This document shows positions 54,860-64,000 of a stretch of DNA of 64,000 nt, one piece after another (the stretch's first letter is position 1; every line of letters starts with the position of its first letter). Position numbers and translations under genes: made by a program. Origin of the DNA: Ensifer oleiphilus (GTDB lineage Bacteria; Pseudomonadota; Alphaproteobacteria; Rhizobiales; Rhizobiaceae); NCBI RefSeq assembly GCF_013371465.1, contig NZ_JABWDU010000003.1, positions 1 through 64,000 on the forward strand, in the 5' to 3' direction. The notes beneath the pieces are model-generated. The model was not told the origin of the DNA and made no database searches. It saw nothing but the letters and a program-made list of their open reading frames with translations.

Positions 54860-55532
54860 GTTCATGTCGCCACTTTTGTTTTCGTGGGCCAATCCTTTTC
54901 AACCGTCGGGCTGAGGCGTAGGCTGTCGAATTCCAAAATGTCGGTCGCGATCACTTGATGATGCGGTTGCCGGCGCATCGGAAACAGATTCCCGACGCGA
55001 ACCTCCAGACCATCGATGATTTGATCGAAGTTTGCCATATCATGGTGTCGAGCCGCTTCGAGTGGCACCAGCAGATGACGCCAGATCCCAAAATGCTCAA
55101 GAAATATAACACACTCAGCGAGGGTCTCGAGCGCGACTAAGGTCGATTACGGCGGGCGTAAGCCCGCGAATTGCTCGCCGACCGGCAGAAGATGCTTAGT
55201 AGCGACGAAGCATACACAGCCCGCAGTGTTCACTTAACGAGTGAGCGGCATGCACTCGACAACTGCCGTCGCCCCCAGCCCCCCCGCCGGCAACTCAGGA
55301 CCACAATCCAGTTCTCCGGACTGCGGTTCTTTCATTGATGGAGCTCTTCGATGATTGCAATGGCCGCAGTTGGCGCCGGTTGAAGGTGTCGTGGTCCGGA
55401 AGCGCTGTGTCATTGACGGGTCTACTGGCCGCAATCGCAGCGCAGGTCGTGACAAGGGCGCGATAAGAAGCAAAAGACCCTTTCCTTACGAATAGGCAAA
55501 GAGGACCGTCTAACCGTTCGCATTCACAGACA
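54860..55532. other. Region without a supported gene, left of the IS3 element
   Basis: About 670 bp. A 61-codon plus-strand frame (54955-55140) and overlapping minus frames lack start signals or family matches. Sequence on the far side of the IS (56862-56960) could be the rest of an interrupted minus-strand frame (LNKIAREAFAALNSVLRPLH), but I cannot identify it. Confidence 0.35.
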
Positions 55533-55569
55533 CGAAGTGGAGTGCACCCCGTTTGACCGGACATGTCGG

Positions 55570-56397
55570 CTAGTTTGATTTAGCCCTGATGAACTGCCGA
55601 GGGGAAGCCATCTTGAGCGCGGAATGGGGATGGATTTCGTTGTAATCCTCGATCCATCCGTCGATGAGCCGGAGCGCCGTTTCTGCGTCCGGTAGTGCTG
55701 AGATGCGGATATAATCCCGCTTCAGGGTTTTGACGAAGGCTTCCGACATGCCGTTCGACTGGGGGCTGGCCACCGGCGTGAAGCAAGGCGTCAGATTGAG
55801 CGCCTGGGCAAACAGCCTCGTGTCCCTCGCGGTGTAAGCAGAACCATTGTCCGAGAGATGCTCGATTGCGTGCGGGGCTCGCGTTGATACGAACCGCTTC
55901 TCGACTGCTTCCAGCATCATGTCGCGCACGTCAGAGCCGGAGATGCCCGCGTTGGCGACCGCCGTCCAGGCAATGATCTCCCGGTCGAAGGCATCGATGA
56001 TGAAGGTGAGACGGATGACCTCGCCATTCCAGCAAGTGAACTCCAGGCCGTCGGAGCACCAGCGCAGGTTCGAGCGCATCACCATGACTTTGCCGTCGTG
56101 GATGCGACCTTTGCGAACGGCCGTATGCTTCTCCAGCAGCATGGCGTGGTTGCCCATGATGCGATGAACCCGCTTGGCGTTGACGACAGGCTTATCGGCG
56201 GCTCGCCTTTCGCGATTGAGGAGCGCGGCAATCCGCCGATAGCCATAGGTTGGCCTTTGATCCACCAGTCTGCGGATGACAGGCAGAAGCTCCGCATCCT
56301 CGGCCTTGTGATAGGCTCCGCGCGGCTTTGATCTGCCTTTCAACCGCTCCACGAGGTTGGAACGGGAGACGCCCAGCGTGTCTGCGACGGCTTTCAT
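55570..56397 (-). CDS. IS3-family transposase OrfB (DDE integrase)
   Basis: Product of 275 aa with an rve integrase core: TFIIDAFDREIIAW (first Asp), HLSDNGSAYTARDT (second Asp), and a Glu in SNGMSEAFVKTLKRDYI. HTH_21-like RPTYGYRRIAALLNRERRA precedes it. RWCSDGLEF and KTLKRDYI are like IS2 OrfB. It is probably made as an OrfAB fusion by -1 frameshifting; orfA and orfB overlap by 4 bp. Confidence 0.92.
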   Translation of the reverse strand: MKAVADTLGVSRSNLVERLKGRSKPRGAYHKAEDAELLPVIRRLVDQRPTYGYRRIAALLNRERRAADKPVVNAKRVHRIMGNHAMLLEKHTAVRKGRIHDGKVMVMRSNLRWCSDGLEFTCWNGEVIRLTFIIDAFDREIIAWTAVANAGISGSDVRDMMLEAVEKRFVSTRAPHAIEHLSDNGSAYTARDTRLFAQALNLTPCFTPVASPQSNGMSEAFVKTLKRDYIRISALPDAETALRLIDGWIEDYNEIHPHSALKMASPRQFIRAKSN

Positions 56398-56801
56398 AGG
56401 GAACCGTCCTTCGGCAACAAGATCGGCCGCGATATCCGTTTTTTTGAGTCTGCTTTCGAAAGTGCTTCGCGGAGGATTTCGACCTCCATCGTCTTGCGGC
56501 CGAGCATGCGCTCCAACTCGCGGACGCGGTCTTCAAGCTTCTTCACTTCCGAATTGCCGACAACCGGCTCGTCTGAATCCACGGCTGCAGCACCTCCCTC
56601 GCTCAACAGCCTGCGCCACCGGTAAAGCAGATTGGGCGCAACGCCATGGCGGCGAGCGGTGGAAGACACCGTCTCGCCCGGTTCGAAACTCTGCTCAATG
56701 ATCGTCAGCTTCTGCTCGGCTGTCCACCGCCTGCGGCGAACATCACCCGTCAGCAATTCAACCTGTCGATACTCGTTAGGCATAAGCCTGTCCTCAAGCA
56801 T
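56394..56801 (-). CDS. IS3-family transposase OrfA
   Basis: Product of 135 aa. HTH region RRRRWTAEQKLTIIEQSFEP and SSTARRHGVAPNLLYRWRRL, then a leucine-zipper-like LEDRVRELERMLGRKTMEVE, as in IS2-group OrfA. It binds the terminal repeats. MPNEYRQ at 56783 may be the true start. Confidence 0.9.
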   Translation of the reverse strand: MLEDRLMPNEYRQVELLTGDVRRRRWTAEQKLTIIEQSFEPGETVSSTARRHGVAPNLLYRWRRLLSEGGAAAVDSDEPVVGNSEVKKLEDRVRELERMLGRKTMEVEILREALSKADSKKRISRPILLPKDGSL

Positions 56802-57069
56802 GTGCTTGAGCCTTTCTGCTTATGCCGACTGTCCGGTCGAATTGGGGGGCAGTTCACGAAGCCTATACACCGCTTAATCAACACATCCAATATTCTTGCC
56901 TTGTGAAGGGGCCTAAGTACCGAATTCAAGGCTGCAAAAGCTTCCCGAGCAATTTTGTTCAGTCTTGGTGTTGAGATCGGGTCACCGGGCGCTAGCCTCA
57001 TCCGGCAATATAAACCTGCTTCGAGAATGGTGGCTGGGCTCACCGTTCGAACAGCCGTGGAGAGAACCA

Positions 57070-58266
57070 ATGAAGAAAATTGCAATCACCGTGGTCTTCG
57101 CCTTCGTGTTCAACTCGGCCATGGCGCAGGAGGTTCCCCCACTGCGAGCTAAAGGTGCCTTGATCGGTCCAGACGGCAGGAACGCTATCTCCTTCGGTAG
57201 CTTCCGGGCTCGTGAACACCGCGATACCATTTCAGGCCCTCGCGGAGGTGGTGCATACGTCGGGTTCGCCAAAACCATGACCGCGCCAGGAAGCCATTTA
57301 TTCGGCCCGGCAAATGCCGATGTGACCACTTTGTTCTCGGTAAGAAAGGAACATTACCTCACATCCAACATTGAAGGCGAAGTCTTGACGCAGTTTCTGG
57401 TCAACGAGCAAGGACGAAAGGGCGATGCCGCTACCGTTCTGGCATCCACCAGCAAAGTAAAGACCGGAACATCGGAAGATACTGGAGGAGCTCTAGGCTA
57501 TGAGTTTCGGGCCGCCTTCGTTGATCCCTCCGGATCGGTGCTCAATGCTGTCCACTCCTACGGGCCTTACATGGCGCCGACAACCGATATGTCCGGAGGA
57601 GGGGGTTATGGCTCCTATGTTGAGAGCTTTGATGGCACCAATTTTGCCGCTTTTACCGCTGGCGCATATCTCCAGTCTGACGCCTCGACCGGCTGGAAGA
57701 ATGCATTTCTGGCGACGGCTGACAGGACAACCGGCAACGCCTATTTCCGAGTGCGCGGGACGGCTGCTTTAGAAAGAGGTCAGCAACCTGGCGACGTTGT
57801 TATCGGATCATCGGCTCCCAAAACAATCCGAAACAATGGCGGCGTCCTTCAGATCCGTAATGCCGATGACAGCGCCACTCTCCTTGAAATCTCGGAAGCA
57901 GGCGCCCTTGGGCTTCCGTCCGATCCAGCATGGGCCTCGTACACACCCTTGATCACCTGTGGCACTGGAATGATTGGAAAGGCTGATACGATCGGCGCCT
58001 TTAAGGGCTTTGGCAAGACAATTCACGTTCGGCTTCAAGTACGTATCGATGACCTGGCTAGTTGTTCCGGACAAATATCCGTTAGCCTACCTGCAGCCGC
58101 CAAGGCCGCACAGGTGTTCGCCGGAAGCTCATTCGTGTCCCGAAAAATGCTCCAAGGTCTTGCCGAGGCGAACAGCACTAACCTCCAAATTCTCGATTAT
58201 GCTGGCGCCTTCCCTATTGGCTCGAAAGACGAGATAATCGTGAACGGGACATTCGAAGCCCTATGA
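57070..58266 (+). CDS. Secreted protein with phage tail-fibre-like C-terminus
   Basis: Product of 398 aa from ATG 57070 (MKKIAITVVFAFVFNSAMAQ signal peptide, cleaved about residue 20). The central part is Gly/Ser/Thr-rich (SFGSFRAREHRDTISGPRGG, GGALGYEFRAAFVDPSGSVL). The C-terminal ~120 residues (DPAWASYTPLITCGTGMIG, FKGFGKTIHVRLQVRIDD) resemble the C-terminal region of phage tail and receptor-binding proteins. A tail-fibre-like part with a Sec signal suggests domestication as a cell-surface or secreted binding protein. The longer upstream frame is discounted. Confidence 0.7.
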   Translation: MKKIAITVVFAFVFNSAMAQEVPPLRAKGALIGPDGRNAISFGSFRAREHRDTISGPRGGGAYVGFAKTMTAPGSHLFGPANADVTTLFSVRKEHYLTSNIEGEVLTQFLVNEQGRKGDAATVLASTSKVKTGTSEDTGGALGYEFRAAFVDPSGSVLNAVHSYGPYMAPTTDMSGGGGYGSYVESFDGTNFAAFTAGAYLQSDASTGWKNAFLATADRTTGNAYFRVRGTAALERGQQPGDVVIGSSAPKTIRNNGGVLQIRNADDSATLLEISEAGALGLPSDPAWASYTPLITCGTGMIGKADTIGAFKGFGKTIHVRLQVRIDDLASCSGQISVSLPAAAKAAQVFAGSSFVSRKMLQGLAEANSTNLQILDYAGAFPIGSKDEIIVNGTFEAL

Positions 58267-58285
58267 TCCCAATTGCAGCAATTAT

Positions 58286-59065
58286 CTAAAGTGACGAGAG
58301 CAGCTTGCCTCTGATGAACCGTTCACCGAGCAGGCCAAGAAACAGGCAAGTTACAGCGAAAGACAACAGATAGCCCTTGGAGAGCATCGCATCACCATAG
58401 CCTTCATAGTACGCCGACCGTAACCACTCCACGCATTGAAACAATGGATTGTACCAGATCACATCCTGGACACGCTGCGGCATGGCGGTCGGCAACAGAA
58501 ACACACCGGCCGTCATGTATAGGATCAGCATCACAATGATGAATATGATGTGCCAGAACTTGAACAGGGCCGAGATGATCGTATTCAGAACGCCAACGGA
58601 TATGGCAAAGAATACGGTCGCCAGGATCGCTGTTGCACCAGTTTCTATATCGATTGGCATCAGATCCACACCGGCAACCGCAGCGCCGCAAAAAAACAGG
58701 AAAACGACCACGAATGCTGTCAGAAACTCTATGATCCCGCGAGAAACGATCAAGTCGAGCGGCTTGACGGCTGGAAACAAGAACAGCGGCTTATTCAATT
58801 CGATCGCGTAGCCCATCATCCGCGACGGATAGAGGCATAGAACGTAGGGCATCACCCCGGTTGAGATGAAGACGGCGGGATCACCGCCCAGGGGCATGAT
58901 CCGATTGGCATATGTCGTCAACACAACGATAGCGACCAAGTGCGTCAGCGGCCACGCTATGGCTATGAGGTAGCCAAGATACGATCGGCCAAACCGGGTC
59001 CTCATGTCCCGCAGCATGAGGGCATGAATGACCGCCAGTCGAGCGTTGATAGCTTCCTTCATCAT
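58286..59065 (-). CDS. ABC-2-type polysaccharide exporter permease
   Basis: Product of 259 aa, six hydrophobic segments; RDMRTRFGRSYLGYLIAIAW at the N-terminus is the signature of Wzm/KpsM/RkpT-type glycan-export permeases. The C-terminal ECVEWLRSAYYEGYGDAML-like segment is also typical (here QCVEWLRSAYYEGYGDAM). It normally needs a Wzt/KpsT ATPase, which is not in this window. Convergent with the secreted-protein gene, 19 bp away. Confidence 0.9.
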   Translation of the reverse strand: MMKEAINARLAVIHALMLRDMRTRFGRSYLGYLIAIAWPLTHLVAIVVLTTYANRIMPLGGDPAVFISTGVMPYVLCLYPSRMMGYAIELNKPLFLFPAVKPLDLIVSRGIIEFLTAFVVVFLFFCGAAVAGVDLMPIDIETGATAILATVFFAISVGVLNTIISALFKFWHIIFIIVMLILYMTAGVFLLPTAMPQRVQDVIWYNPLFQCVEWLRSAYYEGYGDAMLSKGYLLSFAVTCLFLGLLGERFIRGKLLSSL

Positions 59066-59211
59066 GAGATTTTCGCCTGCAAGTCCGCCATATCGATCTG
59101 CGATCTATCATCTAGACGCGAGCTTGGCGAGACACCCTACCATCTTCACAGCGCCGCTCTGGACTTGCGTCAGTGAATTGTAATAAGGATCGAACCACCT
59201 GAGGAACTAGA

Positions 59212-60030
59212 TTGAATAACTTTGAGGAATTTTCCGTGAGTATCGCTGCGAAGAAAGCCATTGATATTTCTGAGGACATGAAGTCTGCTGCCACGACGCA
59301 GGCCGCACACTATGGCGTCAGCCCTGCCCTGCATGAATGTGACCAGCTGCTAGGATACTTCGTTCACCAAGCGAAGATGAGCGAAGTCGCGGCTGTCCAA
59401 GCGTACATCGATGGCGGCTTCAACGACGCATCGAAGGTTACGCGCCTACTGGAGAAACTAGGCCTCAGCAACAAGCCGGCCAAGGTTCTGGAATTTGCCG
59501 CCGGCTTCGGCCGCGTTACCCGCCACCTGAAAGCCCTTTCCCCGCGAACCAACCTCGTCGCCTCCGATATCCACCTTGAAGCCCGAGACTTCAAGCAGAA
59601 CGAACTTGGCGTGGTCGCTCGTCCGTCCGCTCTGGATCCCAGGAAATTGGACGTCGGTTCTGACTTCAACCTCATTTTCGTGCTGTCCCTCTTCTCGCAT
59701 CTGCCGCACAAATCTTTTGCAGGCTGGCTCAAGGCGCTCTATGACGCACTGGCGCCTGGCGGCTTTCTCATGTTCACCACGCACGGCGAATGCGCCATCG
59801 AGACTTACCCGGAGCATTTCGGTGCCTTCAAGTTCGAACAGCCCGGCTATGCCTACCGCGGCGATTCCGACCAGCCCGATATCGAAAGCAGCGAGTATGG
59901 TACTACGATCGCCTTGCCCGAGTACGTGGTGAAGATGATTGCTACCCTGCCGGATGCCAAGCTCGTTTCTTTCGCCGCCAAGGACTGGTTTGGCATTCAG
60001 GACGAGTGGGTAATCCGCAAACCAGCCTGA
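59212..60030 (+). CDS. Class I SAM-dependent methyltransferase
   Basis: Product of 272 aa starting near TTG/ATG at 59212. Motif I is VLEFAAGFGRVTRHLKAL (~residues 87-104), followed by an acidic strand end SDIH and a FVLSLFSHLPHKSFAGWLKA segment typical of small-molecule or sugar methyltransferases. Close to glycosyltransferase and nucleotide-sugar genes, so methylation of a glycan is likely. A strong terminator follows at 60081-60109. Confidence 0.85.
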   Translation: MNNFEEFSVSIAAKKAIDISEDMKSAATTQAAHYGVSPALHECDQLLGYFVHQAKMSEVAAVQAYIDGGFNDASKVTRLLEKLGLSNKPAKVLEFAAGFGRVTRHLKALSPRTNLVASDIHLEARDFKQNELGVVARPSALDPRKLDVGSDFNLIFVLSLFSHLPHKSFAGWLKALYDALAPGGFLMFTTHGECAIETYPEHFGAFKFEQPGYAYRGDSDQPDIESSEYGTTIALPEYVVKMIATLPDAKLVSFAAKDWFGIQDEWVIRKPA

Positions 60031-60080
60031 TGACGTCGTTCTGAGAAAGCAATAAAGAACCAACAGTTTTCCAAGAAGTG

Positions 60081-60109
60081 GGCCGCTCCAGGCAAGGAGC
60101 GGCCTTTTT
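60081..60109 (+). terminator. Intrinsic terminator after the methyltransferase gene
   Basis: GGCCGCTCC-AGGCAA-GGAGCGGCC, a perfect 9-bp stem with a 6-nt loop, followed by TTTTT. It lies 51 bp past the methyltransferase stop. Confidence 0.9.
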
Positions 60110-60189
60110 CGTTTCCGATAACATTTGTGACTTGGCTGTTGGTTTGTGAGCGTCCGGTGAGCGGATTTTGCTGAACGAGCCAGTTAGGC

Positions 60190-61058
<869 letters not shown>

Positions 61059-61060
<2 letters not shown>

Positions 61061-61628
61061 GCATGACGACCTACGCGCCGGCACTTCAGATCTGCTCCAG
61101 CAGACTTTGCAGGCTGCGGTTCAAGACCAACGTACGGTTGACGAAAAGAGGCGCAGCACAGCCCCGCTGCTCGATGGTATGTCGTTTTACGAGAGTATTC
61201 GGCATGACGACGACCGGGGTAGCGTCACTGAAATATATGACCCGCGATGGGGATGGCATCCTGATCCGCTGGTCTTTTCGTACGTATTCACGATCCGCCC
61301 TGGAATGGTTAAGGGATGGGGCCTCCACAAGCAGCACGAGGACCGCTACTTCGTTCTGAGTGGCGAATTGGAACTCGTATTGTTCGATCCGAGGCCCGAT
61401 TCGAGCACGTGCGGGAAGATCTGCAAGGTCTTTCTCTCCGGCAGTCGCCCGCGCCTCGTCAACGTGCCGAAGTTCGTGTGGCATGCTGATCGCAACATCG
61501 GGTCTTCGGACGTCGTGGTCGTGAATTTCCCGACTATCCAATACGACCATTCAAAGCCGGATAAATATAGGCTGCCGATCGACACGGACTTGATCCCGTA
61601 CAGCTTTGGCGACGCCAAGGGATGGTAA
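61059..61628 (+). CDS. RmlC-like cupin (dTDP-sugar 3,5-epimerase family)
   Basis: Product of 189 aa. The cupin core SYVFTIRPGMVKGWGLHKQH, EDRYFVLSGELELVLFDPRP and VPKFVWHADRNIGSSDVVVV with NFPTIQYDHSKPDKYRLP resembles dTDP-4-dehydrorhamnose 3,5-epimerase-like proteins that are common in glycan loci. It overlaps the following glycosyltransferase by 7 bp, so they are coupled. Whether it is a true epimerase is uncertain without structural comparison. Confidence 0.75.
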
Positions 61629-62794
61629 GCGGGCCGCTCGTCTCGATTTTGATGCCAACGCATAGCCGGGTGGATGTTATCGGCTTCGCAATTCAGTCAG
61701 TTCTAGCACAGACGATGGGCGACTTCGAACTACTAGTGGTCGGTGACGGTTGCGTGGCGGGAACGGCGGAAGTCGTCGCTGGTTTCAACGATCCGCGCAT
61801 CCGGTTCTTCGACCTGCCGAAAGCACCATACTTCGGCTACGCAAATAGAAACGTCGCGCTCCGAGAGTCCCGAGGAAAGTACATTGGTTTCGCCGCCGAC
61901 GACGATCTCCTGTTTCATGACCACTTGGAGCGGCTGTTGACCGGGTTGGAAGGGGGCGGCGCGCTGGCCTACAGCCAAGCGCTCTGGGTGTCTACCGACG
62001 GAATTGCTGCTCCGTTTTTGACAAACCTGACGGCTTCCGACGAATTGAACACATTCCTGCAGCAACGGAACAGCATACCGGCAAGTTGCTTCTTATATCG
62101 AGCAGATTGCCTGCCCACGCGAGATGTTTGGAGAGAGGACGTGGAAGGTGCAGCTGACTGGCTGCTTTGGCGTAGAATAGTCGGTGAAACTTACGATCAA
62201 TCAATTTTCTATTGTCGCGCACCAACTGTCCTTCACTTTAGCGCGAAACGGATGGCATCTCGGTATGCGCGAATGCCCGAGTTCGCGACAGCATTGGATA
62301 TTGCTGATCGCGCTTATTGGTGGCCGAGTCCGTTGCGCGTCGCAATTTCGAGCGAGAAAACTGAACAAAACGTCTATTCGGACCTGATGCGTGCCGATCC
62401 GCATGGCTGGAGCGACACAGTTCGCCGCGCGACAAACGACTTGATAGCGCGACTCGCGTGGGAAGACATTCAGATTGTGCGTCCCGCCTACGCGGCAGTT
62501 CAGCGGGAACTGTCTGCCACACAAGGTGAAATCGTGATGGCTAGGGGCCAACTAACAACCAAACGCGATCAGCTATTAGGGGCGCTGGATCTGGTCAACG
62601 CTTTGCAACGTGATTTTTCTGCGTTGGAAGACAAGTCTCACGCACTCGATCTCGCAAATCAGAAAACGAGCTCGCTACTTGCCGAAGCCAATGCTAGGGT
62701 TGCGGAAAAGGCGTTGGAGATTGACGCAATGCAGTCCACCGTGGCCTGGAAGCTTCACTTGTCTATCCAGCGCCTCCTATCTCGCTTTCGTTGA
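61622..62794 (+). CDS. Family 2 glycosyltransferase with coiled-coil tail
   Basis: Product of 390 aa. The N-terminal GT-A domain has VSILMPTHSRVDVIGFAIQS, the UDP/metal Asp motif AADDDLLFHDHLERL (~residues 97-111) and FELLVVGDGC. The C-terminal ~100 residues (AVQRELSATQGEIVMARGQL, then AEKALEIDAMQSTVAWKLHL) form a long alpha-helical coiled-coil, a layout seen in glycosyltransferases that tether or measure a chain. It adds a sugar from a nucleotide donor, acceptor unknown. Confidence 0.85.
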   Translation: MVSGPLVSILMPTHSRVDVIGFAIQSVLAQTMGDFELLVVGDGCVAGTAEVVAGFNDPRIRFFDLPKAPYFGYANRNVALRESRGKYIGFAADDDLLFHDHLERLLTGLEGGGALAYSQALWVSTDGIAAPFLTNLTASDELNTFLQQRNSIPASCFLYRADCLPTRDVWREDVEGAADWLLWRRIVGETYDQSIFYCRAPTVLHFSAKRMASRYARMPEFATALDIADRAYWWPSPLRVAISSEKTEQNVYSDLMRADPHGWSDTVRRATNDLIARLAWEDIQIVRPAYAAVQRELSATQGEIVMARGQLTTKRDQLLGALDLVNALQRDFSALEDKSHALDLANQKTSSLLAEANARVAEKALEIDAMQSTVAWKLHLSIQRLLSRFR

Positions 62795-62999
62795 TGGGTC
62801 CTAGCCGCCGTGTTCGCCGCACTTCAAAACCCTTCATCTCGCCAACCGGTCAAGGAGGTTCGCAGCAACGCTTACCCGCATTTAAGGGCTCGGCGCTAGC
62901 GTACGGCATTCGCTGCCCCTCCGTTCCTTAAACGGTTCGAGCGCTCACACTGAGCATCTTCACCTATTCGTAGGACAAGGTGCGGATTCCGACGTGAAG

Positions 63000-63053
63000 C
63001 CGGCCGCCATTCCAATCAAAGACCGGCCACCATTCCGATTTGAAGCCGGCCAC
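63000..63053. repeat. Tandem IS21-type terminal repeats (23-bp period)
   Basis: CCGGCCGCCATTCCAAT (63000-63016), CCGGCCACCATTCCGAT (63023-63039) and CCGGCCAC (63046-63053) recur every 23 bp, joined by CAAAGA or TTGAAG. This is the multiple terminal-repeat pattern of rhizobial IS21-family ends. No istA gene lies next to it, so it is a stranded end. The rest of 62795-63333 holds no gene I can support. Confidence 0.7.
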
Positions 63054-63333
63054 ACTCATCGCTCGGATATCAGACCCCGGCAGACTAGCCGGGACCATCG
63101 CTGCAACCGACGTCAACGCTGCGCAAGATGGAGGCTTCGCGTTTGCGCCGGTGTCTCATGCCGCGCCACTTGGCGCATTCAAGGCCGCCGCGGCTCTAGT
63201 CCCAGCTGGATAAAAGTTCCATGGCAGGTCAAGTCCTCAAAGCTGTGCATTCGCTCGAAAACCGACAAAATAATACATTATCTTGCGATGATGGGTGCGG
63301 CTATTAACCAGACCTCAGTCATTTGAAATGCAA

Positions 63334-64000
63334 TTAACTGTCCGCGACTTTAAGCAGGTAGCGGCCGTAGGCAGTTTTCGAGTAGGCGCTCGCATATTCG
63401 TAGAGCGTTTCCTTCGAGATGTAGCCATTTAGATATGCTATTTCCTCAATACAAGCGATGTTATTGCCCTGCCGATGCTGAATTACTCGAACAAACTCTG
63501 AAGCCTCCAGAAGGCTATCGTGAGTGCCGGTGTCTAGCCAAGCATATCCCCGCGACATCTTCTCGACGAAGAGCCCGCCCTTTTCCATGTAGATTCGATT
63601 TAAGTCCGTAATCTCATACTCCCCTCGAGCGGAGGGCTTCAATTCTTTCGCATAGTCTACGACATTGTTGTCATAGAAATAGAGCCCGGTTACTGCGAAT
63701 CTTGATTTGGGATTTGTTGGCTTCTCTTCAAGGCTTATCGCCTGTCCATCACTAGCCAGTTCAACGACACCATACCGTTCCGGGTCGTCCACCTCGTACG
63801 CGAAAACTGTTGCGCCGTGCTTCCGTTGCCGTGCCCTCAACAGGAGCTCACTCAATCCGGCCCCGAAGAAAATGTTGTCTCCAAGCACCAGGGCGACGTT
63901 CTCCTCACCCACAAATTCCTCGCCGATAATGAAGGCCTGAGCAAGCCCATCAGGACTTGGCTGCTCTGCATACGACAAAGTCAGCCCCCATTTCGACCCA
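63334..64000 (-). CDS. rmlA: Glucose-1-phosphate thymidylyltransferase RmlA (5' end outside window)
   Basis: Makes dTDP-glucose for dTDP-rhamnose and related sugars. About 222 residues are visible. The frame runs off the right edge, and the residues before the last visible Met continue as [20 protein letters not shown], so the gene is partial. Landmarks are [68 protein letters not shown], and [14 protein letters not shown]. It supports the view that the adjacent region makes a deoxysugar-containing surface glycan. Confidence 0.95.
   Translation of the reverse strand, partial: GSKWGLTLSYAEQPSPDGLAQAFIIGEEFVGEENVALVLGDNIFFGAGLSELLLRARQRKHGATVFAYEVDDPERYGVVELASDGQAISLEEKPTNPKSRFAVTGLYFYDNNVVDYAKELKPSARGEYEITDLNRIYMEKGGLFVEKMSRGYAWLDTGTHDSLLEASEFVRVIQHRQGNNIACIEEIAYLNGYISKETLYEYASAYSKTAYGRYLLKVADS

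Larger units (their letters stand above)
55538..56856 (-). mobile_element. IS3-family (IS2-group) insertion sequence, complete, 1319 bp
   Basis: Imperfect terminal repeats (left TGGAGTGCACCCCGTTTGAC, right TGAACTGCCCCCCAATTCGA read inward, both continuing into CCGGACA and TCGGC) bound the element. A 5-bp target duplication CGAAG (55533-55537 and 56857-56861) flanks it exactly. It carries intact overlapping orfA and orfB. Structure indicates a recent, possibly active insertion. Confidence 0.93.

Noticed and set aside
54955-55140. 61-codon frame left of the IS3 element
   Set aside because: Ordinary helix-rich sequence but no start signal, no family match and an overlapping minus frame of equal quality.

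Overview
The window looks like accessory-replicon (plasmid or symbiotic megaplasmid) DNA from a rhizobial alphaproteobacterium, most like Sinorhizobium/Ensifer or Rhizobium. The evidence is a Ti/pSym-type traA-oriT-traCDG block, a complete VirB type IV secretion operon with an RctA-like regulator, the small rhizobial plasmid families DUF736 and DUF2958, a rhizobial-style thiOSGE operon, and many decaying insertion sequences. There are no rRNA genes, I see no tRNA genes, and I see no CRISPR array.

Layout. (1) 0.5-7.7 kb: relaxase traA on the minus strand, oriT, then divergent traC, traD and the coupling protein traG. (2) 7.7-9.7 kb: small plasmid genes (DUF2958, DUF736, a broken DUF736 copy, dodecin). 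(3) 10.0-20.1 kb: virB11 to virB1 on the minus strand, headed by a TrbM/KikA-like gene, with an entry-exclusion-like lipoprotein between virB5 and virB6. A divergent winged-helix regulator follows at 20.1 kb. (4) 20.6-25.6 kb: an alpha-oxoamine-synthase-family PLP enzyme with a coupled small protein, two paralogous OmpR-type regulators with degenerate receivers, and several small genes. (5) 25.6-34.5 kb: a three-gene operon (class III aminotransferase, ThDP enzyme, SDR), a GntR regulator with visible operators, and a PotABCD-like ABC transporter. (6) 34.8-38.4 kb: two tiny genes, then a TPP riboswitch and thiO-thiS-thiG-thiE with no thiC. (7) 38.6-39.6 kb: a graveyard of vapC, repC and IS66 remnants around a DUF6429 gene. 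(8) 40.1-44.3 kb: ugpBAEC. (9) 44.4-51.8 kb: an MNT-HEPN fusion gene, a ruined TRAP transporter split by an IS630-family element, and thiX-thiY-thiM-thiE-thiD behind a second TPP riboswitch. (10) 53.0-64.0 kb: a surface-polysaccharide-like region holding a P-loop kinase/methyltransferase fusion, a phage-lysozyme pseudogene, an intact IS2-group IS3 element, a secreted tail-fibre-like protein, an ABC-2 exporter permease, a methyltransferase, an RmlC-like cupin, a GT2 glycosyltransferase and the end of rmlA.

How the genes work together. Regions 1 and 3 form one self-transfer machine: TraA nicks oriT, TraG couples the DNA to the channel, and VirB1-11 build the channel. Regions 6 and 9 are both TPP-controlled and complementary. 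Region 6 makes the thiazole moiety and joins it to pyrimidine. Region 9 takes up and salvages pyrimidine and thiazole precursors. Both are incomplete here, lacking thiC and the ThiZ ATPase. Region 5 reads as a GntR-controlled uptake and conversion pathway for an unknown amine-like substrate. Region 10 probably makes or decorates a cell-surface glycan, but it has been rearranged by insertion sequences.
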